Source: AG25 sp035518815
Lineage (GTDB): Bacteria; Gemmatimonadota; Gemmatimonadetes; Gemmatimonadales; GWC2-71-9
Direction of reading: 5' to 3'
Assembly (NCBI GenBank): GCA_035518815.1
Contig: DATIXG010000073.1
Coordinates: 1 to 64,000, forward strand
DNA length: 64,000 nucleotides
In this document: in pieces, positions 8,957-16,990 of the stretch
Numbering within the stretch: the stretch's first letter is position 1
Layout: the number at the start of each line of letters is the position of its first letter
The notes under the pieces: model-generated
Database searches by the model: none
What the model saw: the letters and a program-made list of their open reading frames with translations, nothing else
Told to the model about the DNA's origin: nothing
Program-made: the position numbers and the translations under genes

Positions 8957-9844
8957 CTAGCGTTTGAGGCTGTCCCGCGCCGCCCGCGCGTCGCGCGCGA
9001 GCTGGGCCACCAGCGCGTCGCGCGACGGAAATCGCTGCACATCCCGCAGCCGGCGCACCCACTCCACCGTCACCGTCTCCCCGTACAGCTCCCCCGTGAA
9101 ATCGAACAGGTGAGCTTCGAGGCCGCGCTCCGCCACGCCGAACGTGGGCCGCGGACCCTGGTTCATCATCGCATCGTACCGCGTCCCGCGCCATACGACC
9201 CGCGCGGCGTAGACGCCGTCGGGCGGCAGCAGCTTGCGCGGGTCCGGCGCCGGCAGGTTGATCGTCGGGATGCCGATCGTCCGGCCCCGGCCCTCCCCCC
9301 GCGTCACCACCCCGCGGAGGCTGTAGGGCCGCCCGAGCCATCGCGCCGCCGAGGACAGGTCGCCATGCGCCACCGCGGTGCGAATCAGGGTCGATGAAAT
9401 CGGCTGCCCGTCGTCCCGCACGGCGTCCACTTCATCCACGCCAAATCCGGCATCGGAGCCGAGGCGCCGCAGCAGGGCGACGTCGCCCGACCGCTCCCGC
9501 CCGAACCCGTGATCGTAGCCGAGCACGAGCTGGCGCATCCCGAAGCGCTCGAGCAGGACCTGTCGCGTGAACTCCTCGGGCCCGAGGCTTGCCAGCTCTG
9601 CGGTGAACGGCAAGACCTCGACCCGTGCCACGACGGCCCGCAGCTGCTCGAGCTTCTCCTCCGTCAGCGTGAGCAGCCGCGGCGCCGCCGCGGGGTTCAC
9701 GATCTCGAGCGGGTGCGGATCGAACGTGATCACCGCACTCTCGAGCCCGCGGTCCCGCGCCACCCGGGCGAGCTCCGCGAGCACCGCCTGATGGCCGCGA
9801 TGCACGCCGTCGAACGAGCCGACCGTCAGGGCGGTGTGCGTCAC
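8957..9844 (-). CDS. ribF: Bifunctional riboflavin kinase / FAD synthetase
   Basis: 295 aa from a GTG at 9844 that overlaps the truB stop (GTGA). Residues 1-170 are the FMN adenylyltransferase domain: TVGSFDGVHRGHQAVL contains the HxGH-like nucleotide-binding motif, and PISSTLIRTAV is the C-terminal signature of that domain. Residues about 175-290 are the flavokinase domain with IPTINLPAPDPRKLLPPDGVYA, including the PTxN motif. The protein makes FMN and then FAD from riboflavin. Placement after truB is the common bacterial arrangement. Confidence 0.96.
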   Translation of the reverse strand: MTHTALTVGSFDGVHRGHQAVLAELARVARDRGLESAVITFDPHPLEIVNPAAAPRLLTLTEEKLEQLRAVVARVEVLPFTAELASLGPEEFTRQVLLERFGMRQLVLGYDHGFGRERSGDVALLRRLGSDAGFGVDEVDAVRDDGQPISSTLIRTAVAHGDLSSAARWLGRPYSLRGVVTRGEGRGRTIGIPTINLPAPDPRKLLPPDGVYAARVVWRGTRYDAMMNQGPRPTFGVAERGLEAHLFDFTGELYGETVTVEWVRRLRDVQRFPSRDALVAQLARDARAARDSLKR

Positions 9845-10686
9845 TGGTCGGCGACGACGACCCGGGGCTTGAGCGCGTCCCCTGCCCGCTCGGCCACGGC
9901 GACCAGCTCCTCGCCCGCGAACAGCGCCACCGCCCGGTCCGCCGGCGTGTCGCCGGCGGGGATCGGCCGCCCGTGCACCACGGCCATCCGCTCCGCGTCG
10001 TCGAGCTGGCGGCGCGCCAGTCCGTCCACCAGCGTCGCGGGACTTCGCAGCGCCGCCCACGTCGCCGCCTCGGGCGGCACGGCATCGGCCAGGCGAAAGG
10101 GGCCGACCGCCGTCCGCGTCAGCGCGGCCAGGTGACCGCCGCACCCCAGGCGCTCGCCGACGTCGCGCGCCAGACTCCGCAGGTAGGTGCCCGCGGTGAC
10201 CGTGGCGCGAAACCGGACGTCGGGGAGCGCGAGAGACTCGAGCGCCAGCGTATGGATCGCCACCGTCCGCGGCTCGAGCGTCACCTCTTCGCCCCGCCGG
10301 GCCCGTCGGTAGGCCCGTTCCCCACCCACCTTCACCGCCGAGTAGGCCGGCGGGCGCTGCGCGTGCTCGCCCTCGAACTCGCCCAGCGCGGCGATCACGT
10401 CGGCCTCCCCGAGCGCGCGCCAGGCTTCCGACGTGGCGACCACCGCTCCCGTGACATCGTCCGTGGTCGTCTGCGCCCCGAGCCGGATGACCCCCTCGTA
10501 GCCCTTGAGCCAGCTCGACGCGAACCGGGCCAGCCGCGTGGCGCGCCCCACGACCAGCACGAGCAATCCCTGGGCGAACGGATCGAGCGTTCCGAGATGG
10601 CCGACGCGCGTTTCGCCGAGGGCGCGCCGGGCCACGTCCACGACGTCATGCGACGTCGGGCCCGGGCGCTTGGCGATGAGCACCAC
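9841..10686 (-). CDS. truB: tRNA pseudouridine-55 synthase
   Basis: 281 aa from a GTG at 10686, preceded by a GGGAG ribosome-binding site a few bases upstream. TruB makes pseudouridine 55 in the T loop of tRNAs. The catalytic Asp lies in GHLGTLDPFAQGLL, and KRPGPTSHDVV is the conserved N-terminal motif. Other family blocks are YEGVIRLGAQTTTDD and GTYLRSLARDVGE. The C-terminal region after about 225 resembles a small PUA-like extension. It follows rbfA by 26 bp and couples to ribF. Confidence 0.95.
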   Translation of the reverse strand: MVLIAKRPGPTSHDVVDVARRALGETRVGHLGTLDPFAQGLLVLVVGRATRLARFASSWLKGYEGVIRLGAQTTTDDVTGAVVATSEAWRALGEADVIAALGEFEGEHAQRPPAYSAVKVGGERAYRRARRGEEVTLEPRTVAIHTLALESLALPDVRFRATVTAGTYLRSLARDVGERLGCGGHLAALTRTAVGPFRLADAVPPEAATWAALRSPATLVDGLARRQLDDAERMAVVHGRPIPAGDTPADRAVALFAGEELVAVAERAGDALKPRVVVADQ

Positions 10687-10712
10687 GCCGCTCCCGGCAT
10701 GCCCGGCGGGGG

Positions 10713-11072
10713 TCAGCCCTCGTCCTCCCGCAGCTGCTTCAAGACGGCATCGATGCGGCGGCCGTGCTCCGCTCCCCGATCCAGCTCGAAGCGGAGCTCG
10801 GGGCTCGTGCGGAGCTGCAGGTCGCGGGACAGCTGGGCGCGCAGGAAGCGCGCCGCGCTCGCGAGCCCTTCCATGCTCCTTGCCTGTTCCGTCTCGTCGC
10901 CCATCACGCTGACGGCGATGCGCGCGAACGACAGATCGCGCGACACTTCGACGCCAGTGACCGTGACGAAGCCGATGCGCGGATCGCGCGCGGCTCCGGT
11001 GAGAAACGCGCCGACCGCCTGCCGGATCAGCTCGCCCACCCGCTCAGGACGGTGACTGGGACGCCGGGGCAT
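10713..11072 (-). CDS. rbfA: 30S ribosome-binding factor A
   Basis: 119 aa from the ATG at 11072; the longer open frame upstream overlaps the DUF503 gene and has no family similarity. RbfA binds 16S rRNA in late 30S maturation and helps at low temperature. The KH-like fold is recognisable from RVGELIRQAVGAFL, then DPRIGFVTVTGVEVSRDLSFARIAVSV, then LRAQLSRDLQLRTSPELRFELD. It starts two bases after the DUF503 stop, so coupling is likely. The infB-rbfA-truB order is conserved in bacteria. Confidence 0.95.
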   Translation of the reverse strand: MPRRPSHRPERVGELIRQAVGAFLTGAARDPRIGFVTVTGVEVSRDLSFARIAVSVMGDETEQARSMEGLASAARFLRAQLSRDLQLRTSPELRFELDRGAEHGRRIDAVLKQLREDEG

Positions 11073-11074
11073 CG

Positions 11075-11356
11075 CTAGACGAAACTCGTGGCCTGGTCCA
11101 CCACGCGCGCTCCCGGCGCCGCCGCCACCATCCGGTCGGCCTCCCGCAGTACCCGTTCGGCGTGCGCGCGATCGGTGCTCACGACGCAGACCGTCACCTC
11201 GGCCCGCTGCCACAGGTCGTGGTGGTCGGTCTCCGCCGCGGACACGTTGAACTGGTTATGCAGTCGATCTTTCAGACTCTTCAGCACATGCCGCTTGTCC
11301 TTGAGCGACTGGCACCCCTCGAGATGCAGCTCCCACGTCGTGATCCCCACGATCAC
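11075..11356 (-). CDS. DUF503 (YlxP-like) protein
   Basis: 93 aa. It begins MIVGITTWELHLEGCQSLKDKR and continues HVLKSLKDRL, which is the DUF503 signature (YlxP in Bacillus, where it sits between infB and rbfA as here). Members are small basic-acidic alpha/beta proteins of unknown function, suspected to act in ribosome assembly because of this context. The gap is 3 bp to infB and 2 bp to rbfA. No catalytic residues can be assigned. Confidence 0.92.
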   Translation of the reverse strand: MIVGITTWELHLEGCQSLKDKRHVLKSLKDRLHNQFNVSAAETDHHDLWQRAEVTVCVVSTDRAHAERVLREADRMVAAAPGARVVDQATSFV

Positions 11357-11359
11357 GGC

Positions 11360-14008
11360 TCAGGCGCCCTTCGCGGCGCTCCCGGCGTCGAGCGACCGCG
11401 CGACCTGCTCGATGCGGTACGCCTCGATCAGGTCCCCCACCTTCAAGTCGTTGAAGTTCTCGACGCCGATCCCGCACTCGAAGCCTTCCCGCACCTCGCG
11501 CACGTCGTCCTTGAACCGCTTGAGTGAAGAGAGCGTGCCGTCGTAGACCTCGACGCCTTCCCGGATGACCCGCACCCGCGCCGTTCGCGGGATCACGCCG
11601 CTCCGGATGAAGCTCCCGGCGATGGTGCCGATCTTGGCGATCTTGAACAGCTGGCGGACCTCCGCTTCGCCGAGGACCACCTCGCGCTGCTCGGGCGCGA
11701 GCAATCCTTCCATCGCCGCGCGGACTTCCTGGACGGCTTCGTAGATGATCCGGTAGACGCGGATCTCCACGCGCTCCCGCTCCGCCGCCGCGCGTGCGTT
11801 CGAATCGGGCCGCACGTGGAAGCCGACGATAATCGCGCCGGACGCCTTGGCGAGCAGCACGTCGCTCTCGGTGATCGCCCCGACGCCCCGGTGCACGACC
11901 TCGACCTTCACTTCCGCCGTCGAGAGCTGGCCCAGCGCGTCGGCGAGCGCCTCGGCGGGGCCACCCTGGTCGGCCTTGATGATGATGTTGAGCGACGCCA
12001 CCCCGCTCTGCGCGTGCTCGGTCATGAAGTCCTCGAGCGTCTTCACCCGCCCGGTGCGGCGGTGCTGCGCCTCGCGCTCGAGCCGCTGCCGTTTCTGCGC
12101 GATCTCGCGGGTCGCGCTCGCGTCCGCCATGACGAGGAACGCGTCGCCCGCCTCAGGGACGCCTTCGAAGCCCAGCACCTGAACGGGAGTCGACGGACCC
12201 GCGATCTGCTCGCCGTGGAGGCGCTCGTCGTACATGGCGCGCACGCGCCCGGCGAACTGCCCGCAGATGAAGTCGTCGCCCACGCGCAGCGTGCCGTTCT
12301 GCACGAGCACCGTCGCCAGCGGGCCCTTGCCCGGGTCGAGCGTCGCCTCGAGCACGCTGCCCTGCGCGTGCCGGTCCGGATTGGCTTTCAGATCGAGCAG
12401 CTCCGCCTGGAGCAGGATCTGGTCGAGCAGGACGTCCACGTTCTGGCCGGTCTTCGCGGAGATCGGGGTCGCGAGCGTGGTGCCGCCGAACTCCTCGAGC
12501 ACCACGCCGTGCGCCAGGAGGTCCTGCTTGACCTTTTGCACGTTCGCCGACGGGAGGTCGATCTTGTTGATGGCGACGACGATGGGCACGCCGGCGTTCT
12601 TCGCGTGCGAGATGGCTTCGATCGTCTGCGGCATGATGGCGTCGTCGGCCGCGACGACCAGGACCACGATATCGGTCACCTGCGCGCCGCGCGCGCGCAT
12701 GGCGGTAAACGCTTCGTGGCCGGGCGTGTCGAGGAAGGTGATGGAGCGCCCGTCCTTGAGCGTCACCCGATAGGCGCCGATGTGCTGCGTGATGCCGCCG
12801 GCTTCGCCCGCGACCACGTTGGCCTTGCGGACGTAGTCGAGCAGCGACGTCTTGCCGTGGTCGACGTGGCCCATCACGGTCACGATCGGCGGCCGATGCT
12901 GGAGCGACTCGGCGCTCTCGGCCTCGGGCTCGGCGGGCTCGGCGGCGCTGTAGCCCTCCTCGCGCACCGCCTGGAAGTTGAACGCCGACGCGATCAGCTC
13001 GATCATGTCGAAATCGAGCCGCTGGTTGATCGTGACCATCTGCCCCAGTTCCTTGAAGGCGAAGGACACGATCTGAGTGGGCGGCACCTTGAGCGCGTTC
13101 GCCAGCTCGGAAACCGTGATGAACTCCGTGACGCGGACCAGGGTCTTTTCGCGCTCCTTCTCTTCGCGGCGCTTTTCCTCCTGGATGTCGCGGAAGCTCG
13201 GGCCTTCGTCGCGGTGACGCATGCCCTTCTTGCCGACCGGCCCTTTGATCGACGCCAGCGTCCGAGAGATGTTCTGTGCGACCGCTTCCTGGTCCACGAG
13301 CGATTTCCGCCCCTTGCGCCGCTTCTTCCCCTTTTCGCGCCGCCGTTCCTCGACGGGCGCGGTGCCGGGCGTGGCAGACGCGACGGGCCGAGGCGGCACG
13401 GGCGCGCCCGGTGCGGCGCTCGCCACCGGCTTGGGACGAACGGGCGTGGGAATCATGGGGCGCGGCCCGCCCACCGACGGAGGGGCTGGTGGCGGCGCCG
13501 TGGGCGCCGCCGACAGCGCGCTCGCCACCGCCGACTCCATGCGCGGCGGCTCCTCGACGGCGGGGACGTCCCGGAACAGGGCGGCCGCGCGCTCTTCGAG
13601 CGATGCGGCGGGGCGCTCCGCTTCCTCCATGGCCCGCGACGCTTCCAGCGCTTCCCGCGCCTGCTGCTCGCGCTCGGCGACCAGCGCGGCCGCCGCCTGC
13701 GCTTCGGCCTCCGCGGCCGCGACTTCCGCCGCCGTGCGCCGGCGCCGCTTGGGCCGCGGCTCGGCTGTCGCGGCGACCGCAGGCTCGGCCAGCGGCTTCG
13801 CCACCCGCCGGCGCTTGGTCGGCGCGGGCGCCTCCTTTTGCTTGCGCTTTTCCCGCTCCCAGCGCGCGCGCATCAAGGCCACCTGCTCGGGCTTGAGCGG
13901 CGTCAGGTGGCTGCGTACGAAGATGTCCAGCTCCTTGAGCATGCTGATGAGCTGCTCGCTCGAGATGCCGAACTCCGCCGCCAGATCGTGGATTCTCGTT
14001 GTCGCCAC
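11360..14008 (-). CDS. infB: Translation initiation factor IF-2
   Basis: 882 aa. IF-2 is the GTPase that brings fMet-tRNA to the 30S subunit and joins the subunits. Residues 1-55 form an IF2N module (IHDLAAEFGISSEQLISMLKEL). A long Ala/Pro/Arg-rich linker fills about 55-240, and a second IF2N module lies near 290-345. The G domain starts at G380 (GHVDHGKT), with DTPGHE and NKID. Domains II-IV follow, including the C-terminal fMet-tRNA-binding region. The linker is more Ala/Pro/Arg-rich than in E. coli but normal for GC-rich genomes. The stop of the upstream L7Ae-like gene abuts its start directly. Confidence 0.98.
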   Translation of the reverse strand: MATTRIHDLAAEFGISSEQLISMLKELDIFVRSHLTPLKPEQVALMRARWEREKRKQKEAPAPTKRRRVAKPLAEPAVAATAEPRPKRRRRTAAEVAAAEAEAQAAAALVAEREQQAREALEASRAMEEAERPAASLEERAAALFRDVPAVEEPPRMESAVASALSAAPTAPPPAPPSVGGPRPMIPTPVRPKPVASAAPGAPVPPRPVASATPGTAPVEERRREKGKKRRKGRKSLVDQEAVAQNISRTLASIKGPVGKKGMRHRDEGPSFRDIQEEKRREEKEREKTLVRVTEFITVSELANALKVPPTQIVSFAFKELGQMVTINQRLDFDMIELIASAFNFQAVREEGYSAAEPAEPEAESAESLQHRPPIVTVMGHVDHGKTSLLDYVRKANVVAGEAGGITQHIGAYRVTLKDGRSITFLDTPGHEAFTAMRARGAQVTDIVVLVVAADDAIMPQTIEAISHAKNAGVPIVVAINKIDLPSANVQKVKQDLLAHGVVLEEFGGTTLATPISAKTGQNVDVLLDQILLQAELLDLKANPDRHAQGSVLEATLDPGKGPLATVLVQNGTLRVGDDFICGQFAGRVRAMYDERLHGEQIAGPSTPVQVLGFEGVPEAGDAFLVMADASATREIAQKRQRLEREAQHRRTGRVKTLEDFMTEHAQSGVASLNIIIKADQGGPAEALADALGQLSTAEVKVEVVHRGVGAITESDVLLAKASGAIIVGFHVRPDSNARAAAERERVEIRVYRIIYEAVQEVRAAMEGLLAPEQREVVLGEAEVRQLFKIAKIGTIAGSFIRSGVIPRTARVRVIREGVEVYDGTLSSLKRFKDDVREVREGFECGIGVENFNDLKVGDLIEAYRIEQVARSLDAGSAAKGA

Positions 14009-14314
14009 CTACTCCCCTTCCATGGACGCTACGACGCCGCGGGCCAGCGCCACACCCTTCACGCCGACCGCCTGCACGGGCGGCCGGCCCAGACCCGCCC
14101 CGAGCTGCTCGGCTCGAGGTCCTGCCACGACCGGGACCCCGCGGGCCACGGCCAGACGCTCAACCTTTTCCCGCGTGCGCTGGGTGGCGTCCGCCGCCAG
14201 CACCACGCACCGCACGCCGCCCCGCTGCAACGTGGCCCGCACGCCCGCCACTCCGATCACCACATCCCCGGCCCTCAACCCCAACCCCAGGAGTCGGGCG
14301 ATCCGGTCACTCAC
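14009..14314 (-). CDS. L7Ae/L30e-family RNA-binding protein (YlxQ-like)
   Basis: 101 aa. The sequence RIARLLGLGLRAGDVVIGVAGVRATLQRGG and the strand VRCVVLAADATQRTREKVE match the small ribosomal L7Ae-like proteins encoded between nusA and infB in many bacteria (YlxQ in Bacillus). These bind kink-turn-like RNA; the exact role is not settled. It overlaps nusA by ATGA and ends one base before infB. The ylxR gene usually present between nusA and ylxQ is absent here. Confidence 0.85.
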   Translation of the reverse strand: MSDRIARLLGLGLRAGDVVIGVAGVRATLQRGGVRCVVLAADATQRTREKVERLAVARGVPVVAGPRAEQLGAGLGRPPVQAVGVKGVALARGVVASMEGE

Positions 14315-15663
14315 GCCGGCGCCGCGGTGTCGCCGGTGGGCGCACCGCCCGGCGATGCTTCCTCGTCATCGCCCTCTTCGGTCAGCTCGTTCAAGAACGC
14401 CATGAGTTTGTCGGCGAGGTCCGGCGTCATCCCTTCCAATTTGTCGACTTCTTCGCGCTCGAGATCGAGGATGTCCTGGAGCGTCTTCTTGCCGGCCTGC
14501 TCGAGCACGGCGACGAGCTCGGGGGTGAGGCCCTGCATTTCCTTCAATGCCACGTTCGCCACCTGCTCCTGTTCGGGCGGCAGGGGCGCGAACAGCGGAC
14601 CTTCGCCGCCGCGCTCCAGCCACTCGCGGCTCGAATACAGGTCGATCTTCCAGCCGGTGAGCTCGGACGCGAGCCGGACGTTCTGTCCGTTGCGGCCGAT
14701 GGCGAGCGACAGCTGGTCCTCGTCCACGATGGCCTGGATGGTTTTGGTCTCGGGATCGGAGAACACGCGCGCCACCCGCGCGGGCGCCAGCGACAGCTTG
14801 GCGAAGCGCTCCGGATCAGGCGACCAGGGCACGATGTCGATGCGCTCGCCGCCCAGCTCGTTCACCACAGCTTGCACGCGCGAGCCCTTCAGGCCGACGC
14901 ACGCGCCCACCGGATCGATGGAGTCGTCGCGCGACGAGACCGCGATCTTGGTGCGGCTGCCCGCCTCCCGCGCCGTGGCGCGGATCTCGACGACGGCCTG
15001 CTGGATCTCCGGCACCTCGAGCTTGAAGAGCGCCTTTACGAAGGCCGGGTCGCCGCGCGACAGGATGAGACGCGGGCCCTTGGGCGTCTCCTCGATCCGC
15101 TTCAGCACCGCCCGGATGGTATCGCCCTGGTGGAAGTGCTCGCGGTGATTCTGCTCGCGATAGGGGATGATCGCCTCGGCCTCGCGGAACTTGGCGAGCA
15201 TGACGACGATCTTGCCCCGCTCGATCTGCTGCACTTCGCCGCTCAGGAGGTCGCCCACCTTGTCGGTGAACTCCTCGCGAATCCTGGTCCGCTCGCCCTC
15301 GCGCACCCGCTGGATGATTCGCTGCTTCGCGGCCTGCACCGCGGTGCGCCCGAACGCCTCGAACGGCACTTCTTCCTCGAGCACGTCGCCCACCGAGAAT
15401 TCGGGATCCTCGAAGCGGGCCTCTTCCACCGAGACCTGGCTGCCCTGATCCTCGACCGCCTCCACGACGGTGCGCAGGAGGATGATCTTGATGGTTCCCT
15501 TCAGCTCGTCGATGCCGATTTCGGACCGCACGTTCGGGCCGTAGCGCTTCACGAGGGCGGCGTGGAGGCCGTCCTTCAGCAGATCGAGCAACTCCCCGCG
15601 TTCGAGCTGCTTGGTGCTCGTCAGCTCGCGGATCGCGGAGACAACGTCGGTTGTGTTCGTCAT
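14311..15663 (-). CDS. nusA: Transcription termination/antitermination factor NusA
   Basis: 450 aa. NusA binds RNA polymerase and nascent RNA and controls pausing, termination and antitermination. Domain order is the usual one: an N-terminal polymerase-binding region (1-125), an S1 domain (about 130-200), and KH1 and KH2 with GACVGLKGSRVQAVVNELGG and AIGRNGQNVRLASELTG. A C-terminal helix-hairpin-helix-like acidic segment follows (LTPELVAVLEQAGKKTLQD and on). It sits 21 bp after rimP and overlaps the L7Ae-like gene. Autoregulation of this operon by NusA is known in E. coli; a candidate leader hairpin lies before rimP here. Confidence 0.97.
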   Translation of the reverse strand: MTNTTDVVSAIRELTSTKQLERGELLDLLKDGLHAALVKRYGPNVRSEIGIDELKGTIKIILLRTVVEAVEDQGSQVSVEEARFEDPEFSVGDVLEEEVPFEAFGRTAVQAAKQRIIQRVREGERTRIREEFTDKVGDLLSGEVQQIERGKIVVMLAKFREAEAIIPYREQNHREHFHQGDTIRAVLKRIEETPKGPRLILSRGDPAFVKALFKLEVPEIQQAVVEIRATAREAGSRTKIAVSSRDDSIDPVGACVGLKGSRVQAVVNELGGERIDIVPWSPDPERFAKLSLAPARVARVFSDPETKTIQAIVDEDQLSLAIGRNGQNVRLASELTGWKIDLYSSREWLERGGEGPLFAPLPPEQEQVANVALKEMQGLTPELVAVLEQAGKKTLQDILDLEREEVDKLEGMTPDLADKLMAFLNELTEEGDDEEASPGGAPTGDTAAPA

Positions 15664-15684
15664 CGGTCCTTCCTGAATCGGTCG

Positions 15685-16143
15685 CTACCAGTCGACCGCG
15701 AGGCGGGCATCCCGAATGTCGGCAAGCCGCACAGTCTGCGCCTCACGCCCGGCGGGCTCGAGTACGACGGTGTGGGCGTCCGGCATGGCGGCGACGCGCG
15801 CGCGCACGCGCCCGAGGCCCGCCACCGTCGCCTGCACCTCCCGCCCCACACTCCGCGCCCAGTGCTCGGGCCAGCGCAGCGGCCGGTCGAGCCCCGGGCT
15901 CGAGACTTCGAGCACGTAGCGCGACCCCAGTGGCCCGCCCGCATCGAGCCACGCTTCCAACGCGCGGCTCGCCCGAGCGCAGTCGCTCACCGTGACGCGC
16001 CGCGCCGGATCGCTCGGCGGCCACTCGATGCGCACTTGAACCAGCGGCCGATGCGACGTGCCGCCGATGCGGAGATCGGCCAGTTCGAGCCCCAACTCAC
16101 CCAGCTTGGCTCGAAACGGCTCGATGAGACTGTCGGAGAGCAT
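15685..16143 (-). CDS. rimP: Ribosome maturation factor RimP
   Basis: 152 aa, normal for the family. RimP acts early in 30S assembly. The N-terminal domain has LIEPFRAKLGELGLELADL and the conserved DCARASRALEAWLD, followed by RYVLEVSSPGLDRPLRW, which is the most diagnostic RimP block. The C-terminal SH3-like domain ends DIRDARLAVDW. The ATG at 16143 is preceded directly by eight T residues and no purine-rich ribosome-binding site, so initiation is unusual. It is the first gene of the 15-gene minus-strand run. Confidence 0.94.
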   Translation of the reverse strand: MLSDSLIEPFRAKLGELGLELADLRIGGTSHRPLVQVRIEWPPSDPARRVTVSDCARASRALEAWLDAGGPLGSRYVLEVSSPGLDRPLRWPEHWARSVGREVQATVAGLGRVRARVAAMPDAHTVVLEPAGREAQTVRLADIRDARLAVDW

Positions 16144-16173
16144 AAAAAAAAGGGCGGGCCCGACTTCGCCCGC
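16144..16173 (-). terminator. GC hairpin followed by U8, between the pgeF stop and the rimP start
   Basis: On the minus strand a 6-bp stem GCGGGC/GCCCGC (16173-16168 with 16159-16154) encloses an 8-base loop and is followed by CC and eight T residues that run straight into the rimP ATG. It has the form of an intrinsic terminator and could end murA-pgeF transcripts. It also lies downstream of a candidate promoter at 16184-16211, so it is in the rimP leader and could act as an attenuator. Confidence 0.7.
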
Positions 16174-16183
16174 TACACGGCGG

Positions 16184-16211
16184 AATCTACCCGGGACCCC
16201 GGTGGTGTCAA
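16184..16211 (-). promoter_or_regulatory. Candidate sigma70-type promoter of the rimP-nusA-infB operon
   Basis: Read on the minus strand, TTGACA (16211-16206) is separated by 16 bp from TAGATT (16189-16184). The -35 box matches consensus exactly and overlaps the pgeF stop codon. Transcription would start near 16177, giving a leader of about 34 bases that is almost entirely the hairpin plus U8 described at 16144-16173. Confidence 0.6.
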
Positions 16212-16990
16212 GCGAGCGGCCGGCCCAGATACGCGACCATGCGTCCGTCGCGTCCGCCGGACGCGCGATGCGAAAAGAACGACGCGCGATCGTGCGCGCT
16301 GCACCACGGCGAGCACGTCACGGCCGTCATGCCGAGGCTGCGCGCCTGCCGGGCCAGAATGCCACGCAGGTCGATGCGCCGCGGGCCGATCTCCGGCTCT
16401 CCGGAGAATCGCGTCGCCACTTCGGGGCCGACCTCGTAGCAGTCGCCGCAAATGCCGACCCCGCAGTGCATTACGATGTCGCCCCCGCGTGCAAAGGCGT
16501 GCCGCTTCAACAAGTCCACGCCCCGCTCGAGAATGCCGCCCGCAATGCCGCGCCACCCGCCGTGCAACAGCGCCACCGCTCCTTTGTCGGGCACCGCGAG
16601 GTAGACAGGGATGCAATCAGCGACCGTGACCGTGACGAGCACGCCCTCGGTCGCGGTGGCATGGCCGTCGATGTCGTCCAGCATCAACCAGCCGTCAACC
16701 CGCCGATCGTGCCAGACGGCGACGGTGCCGTGGACCTGATGGCTCGACACGACCGCGGGGAACCGCCGGTCGAGCGCGGTGCGGAACGCCCGCCACCGCG
16801 TGACCACCTGCGCGCTGTTGTCCTCGGTCCACTGGCCGAGATTGAACCCGTGTCCGCGCATCGTGATGCCGGCCACGACGCCGTAGCGCTCGGCCCAGGA
16901 GCGCAGCTCGAGCCGGGGTACCGCAGCGTCGGCGACCGGCTCCTCGCGCTCGAGCCCGGGCTCTCCCGCCACGGCCCGCTCGCCGGTCAT
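16208..16990 (-). CDS. pgeF: PgeF (YfiH/laccase-domain) purine nucleoside phosphorylase-like protein
   Basis: 260 aa from the ATG at 16990, which overlaps the murA stop by ATGA. The metal-site residues are visible in VVSSHQVHG, VTVADCIPVYL and LLHGGWRGIAGGI, with CGVGICGDCYEVG later. Proteins of this family were called multicopper polyphenol oxidases; they are now known as zinc enzymes with adenosine deaminase and purine nucleoside phosphorylase activity, and as peptidoglycan editing factor. Coupling to murA fits a cell-wall link, although activity cannot be decided from sequence. Confidence 0.92.
   Translation of the reverse strand: MTGERAVAGEPGLEREEPVADAAVPRLELRSWAERYGVVAGITMRGHGFNLGQWTEDNSAQVVTRWRAFRTALDRRFPAVVSSHQVHGTVAVWHDRRVDGWLMLDDIDGHATATEGVLVTVTVADCIPVYLAVPDKGAVALLHGGWRGIAGGILERGVDLLKRHAFARGGDIVMHCGVGICGDCYEVGPEVATRFSGEPEIGPRRIDLRGILARQARSLGMTAVTCSPWCSAHDRASFFSHRASGGRDGRMVAYLGRPLA

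Noticed and set aside
11816..15148. A 1110-aa open frame on the plus strand opposite infB and nusA
   Set aside because: It is antisense to two well-recognised genes, has Arg/His/Gly-rich noise composition and no domain; long antisense frames are expected at this GC content.
14009..15663. A ylxR gene between nusA and the L7Ae-like gene
   Set aside because: nusA and the L7Ae-like gene overlap by four bases, so there is no room; ylxR is absent at this locus.
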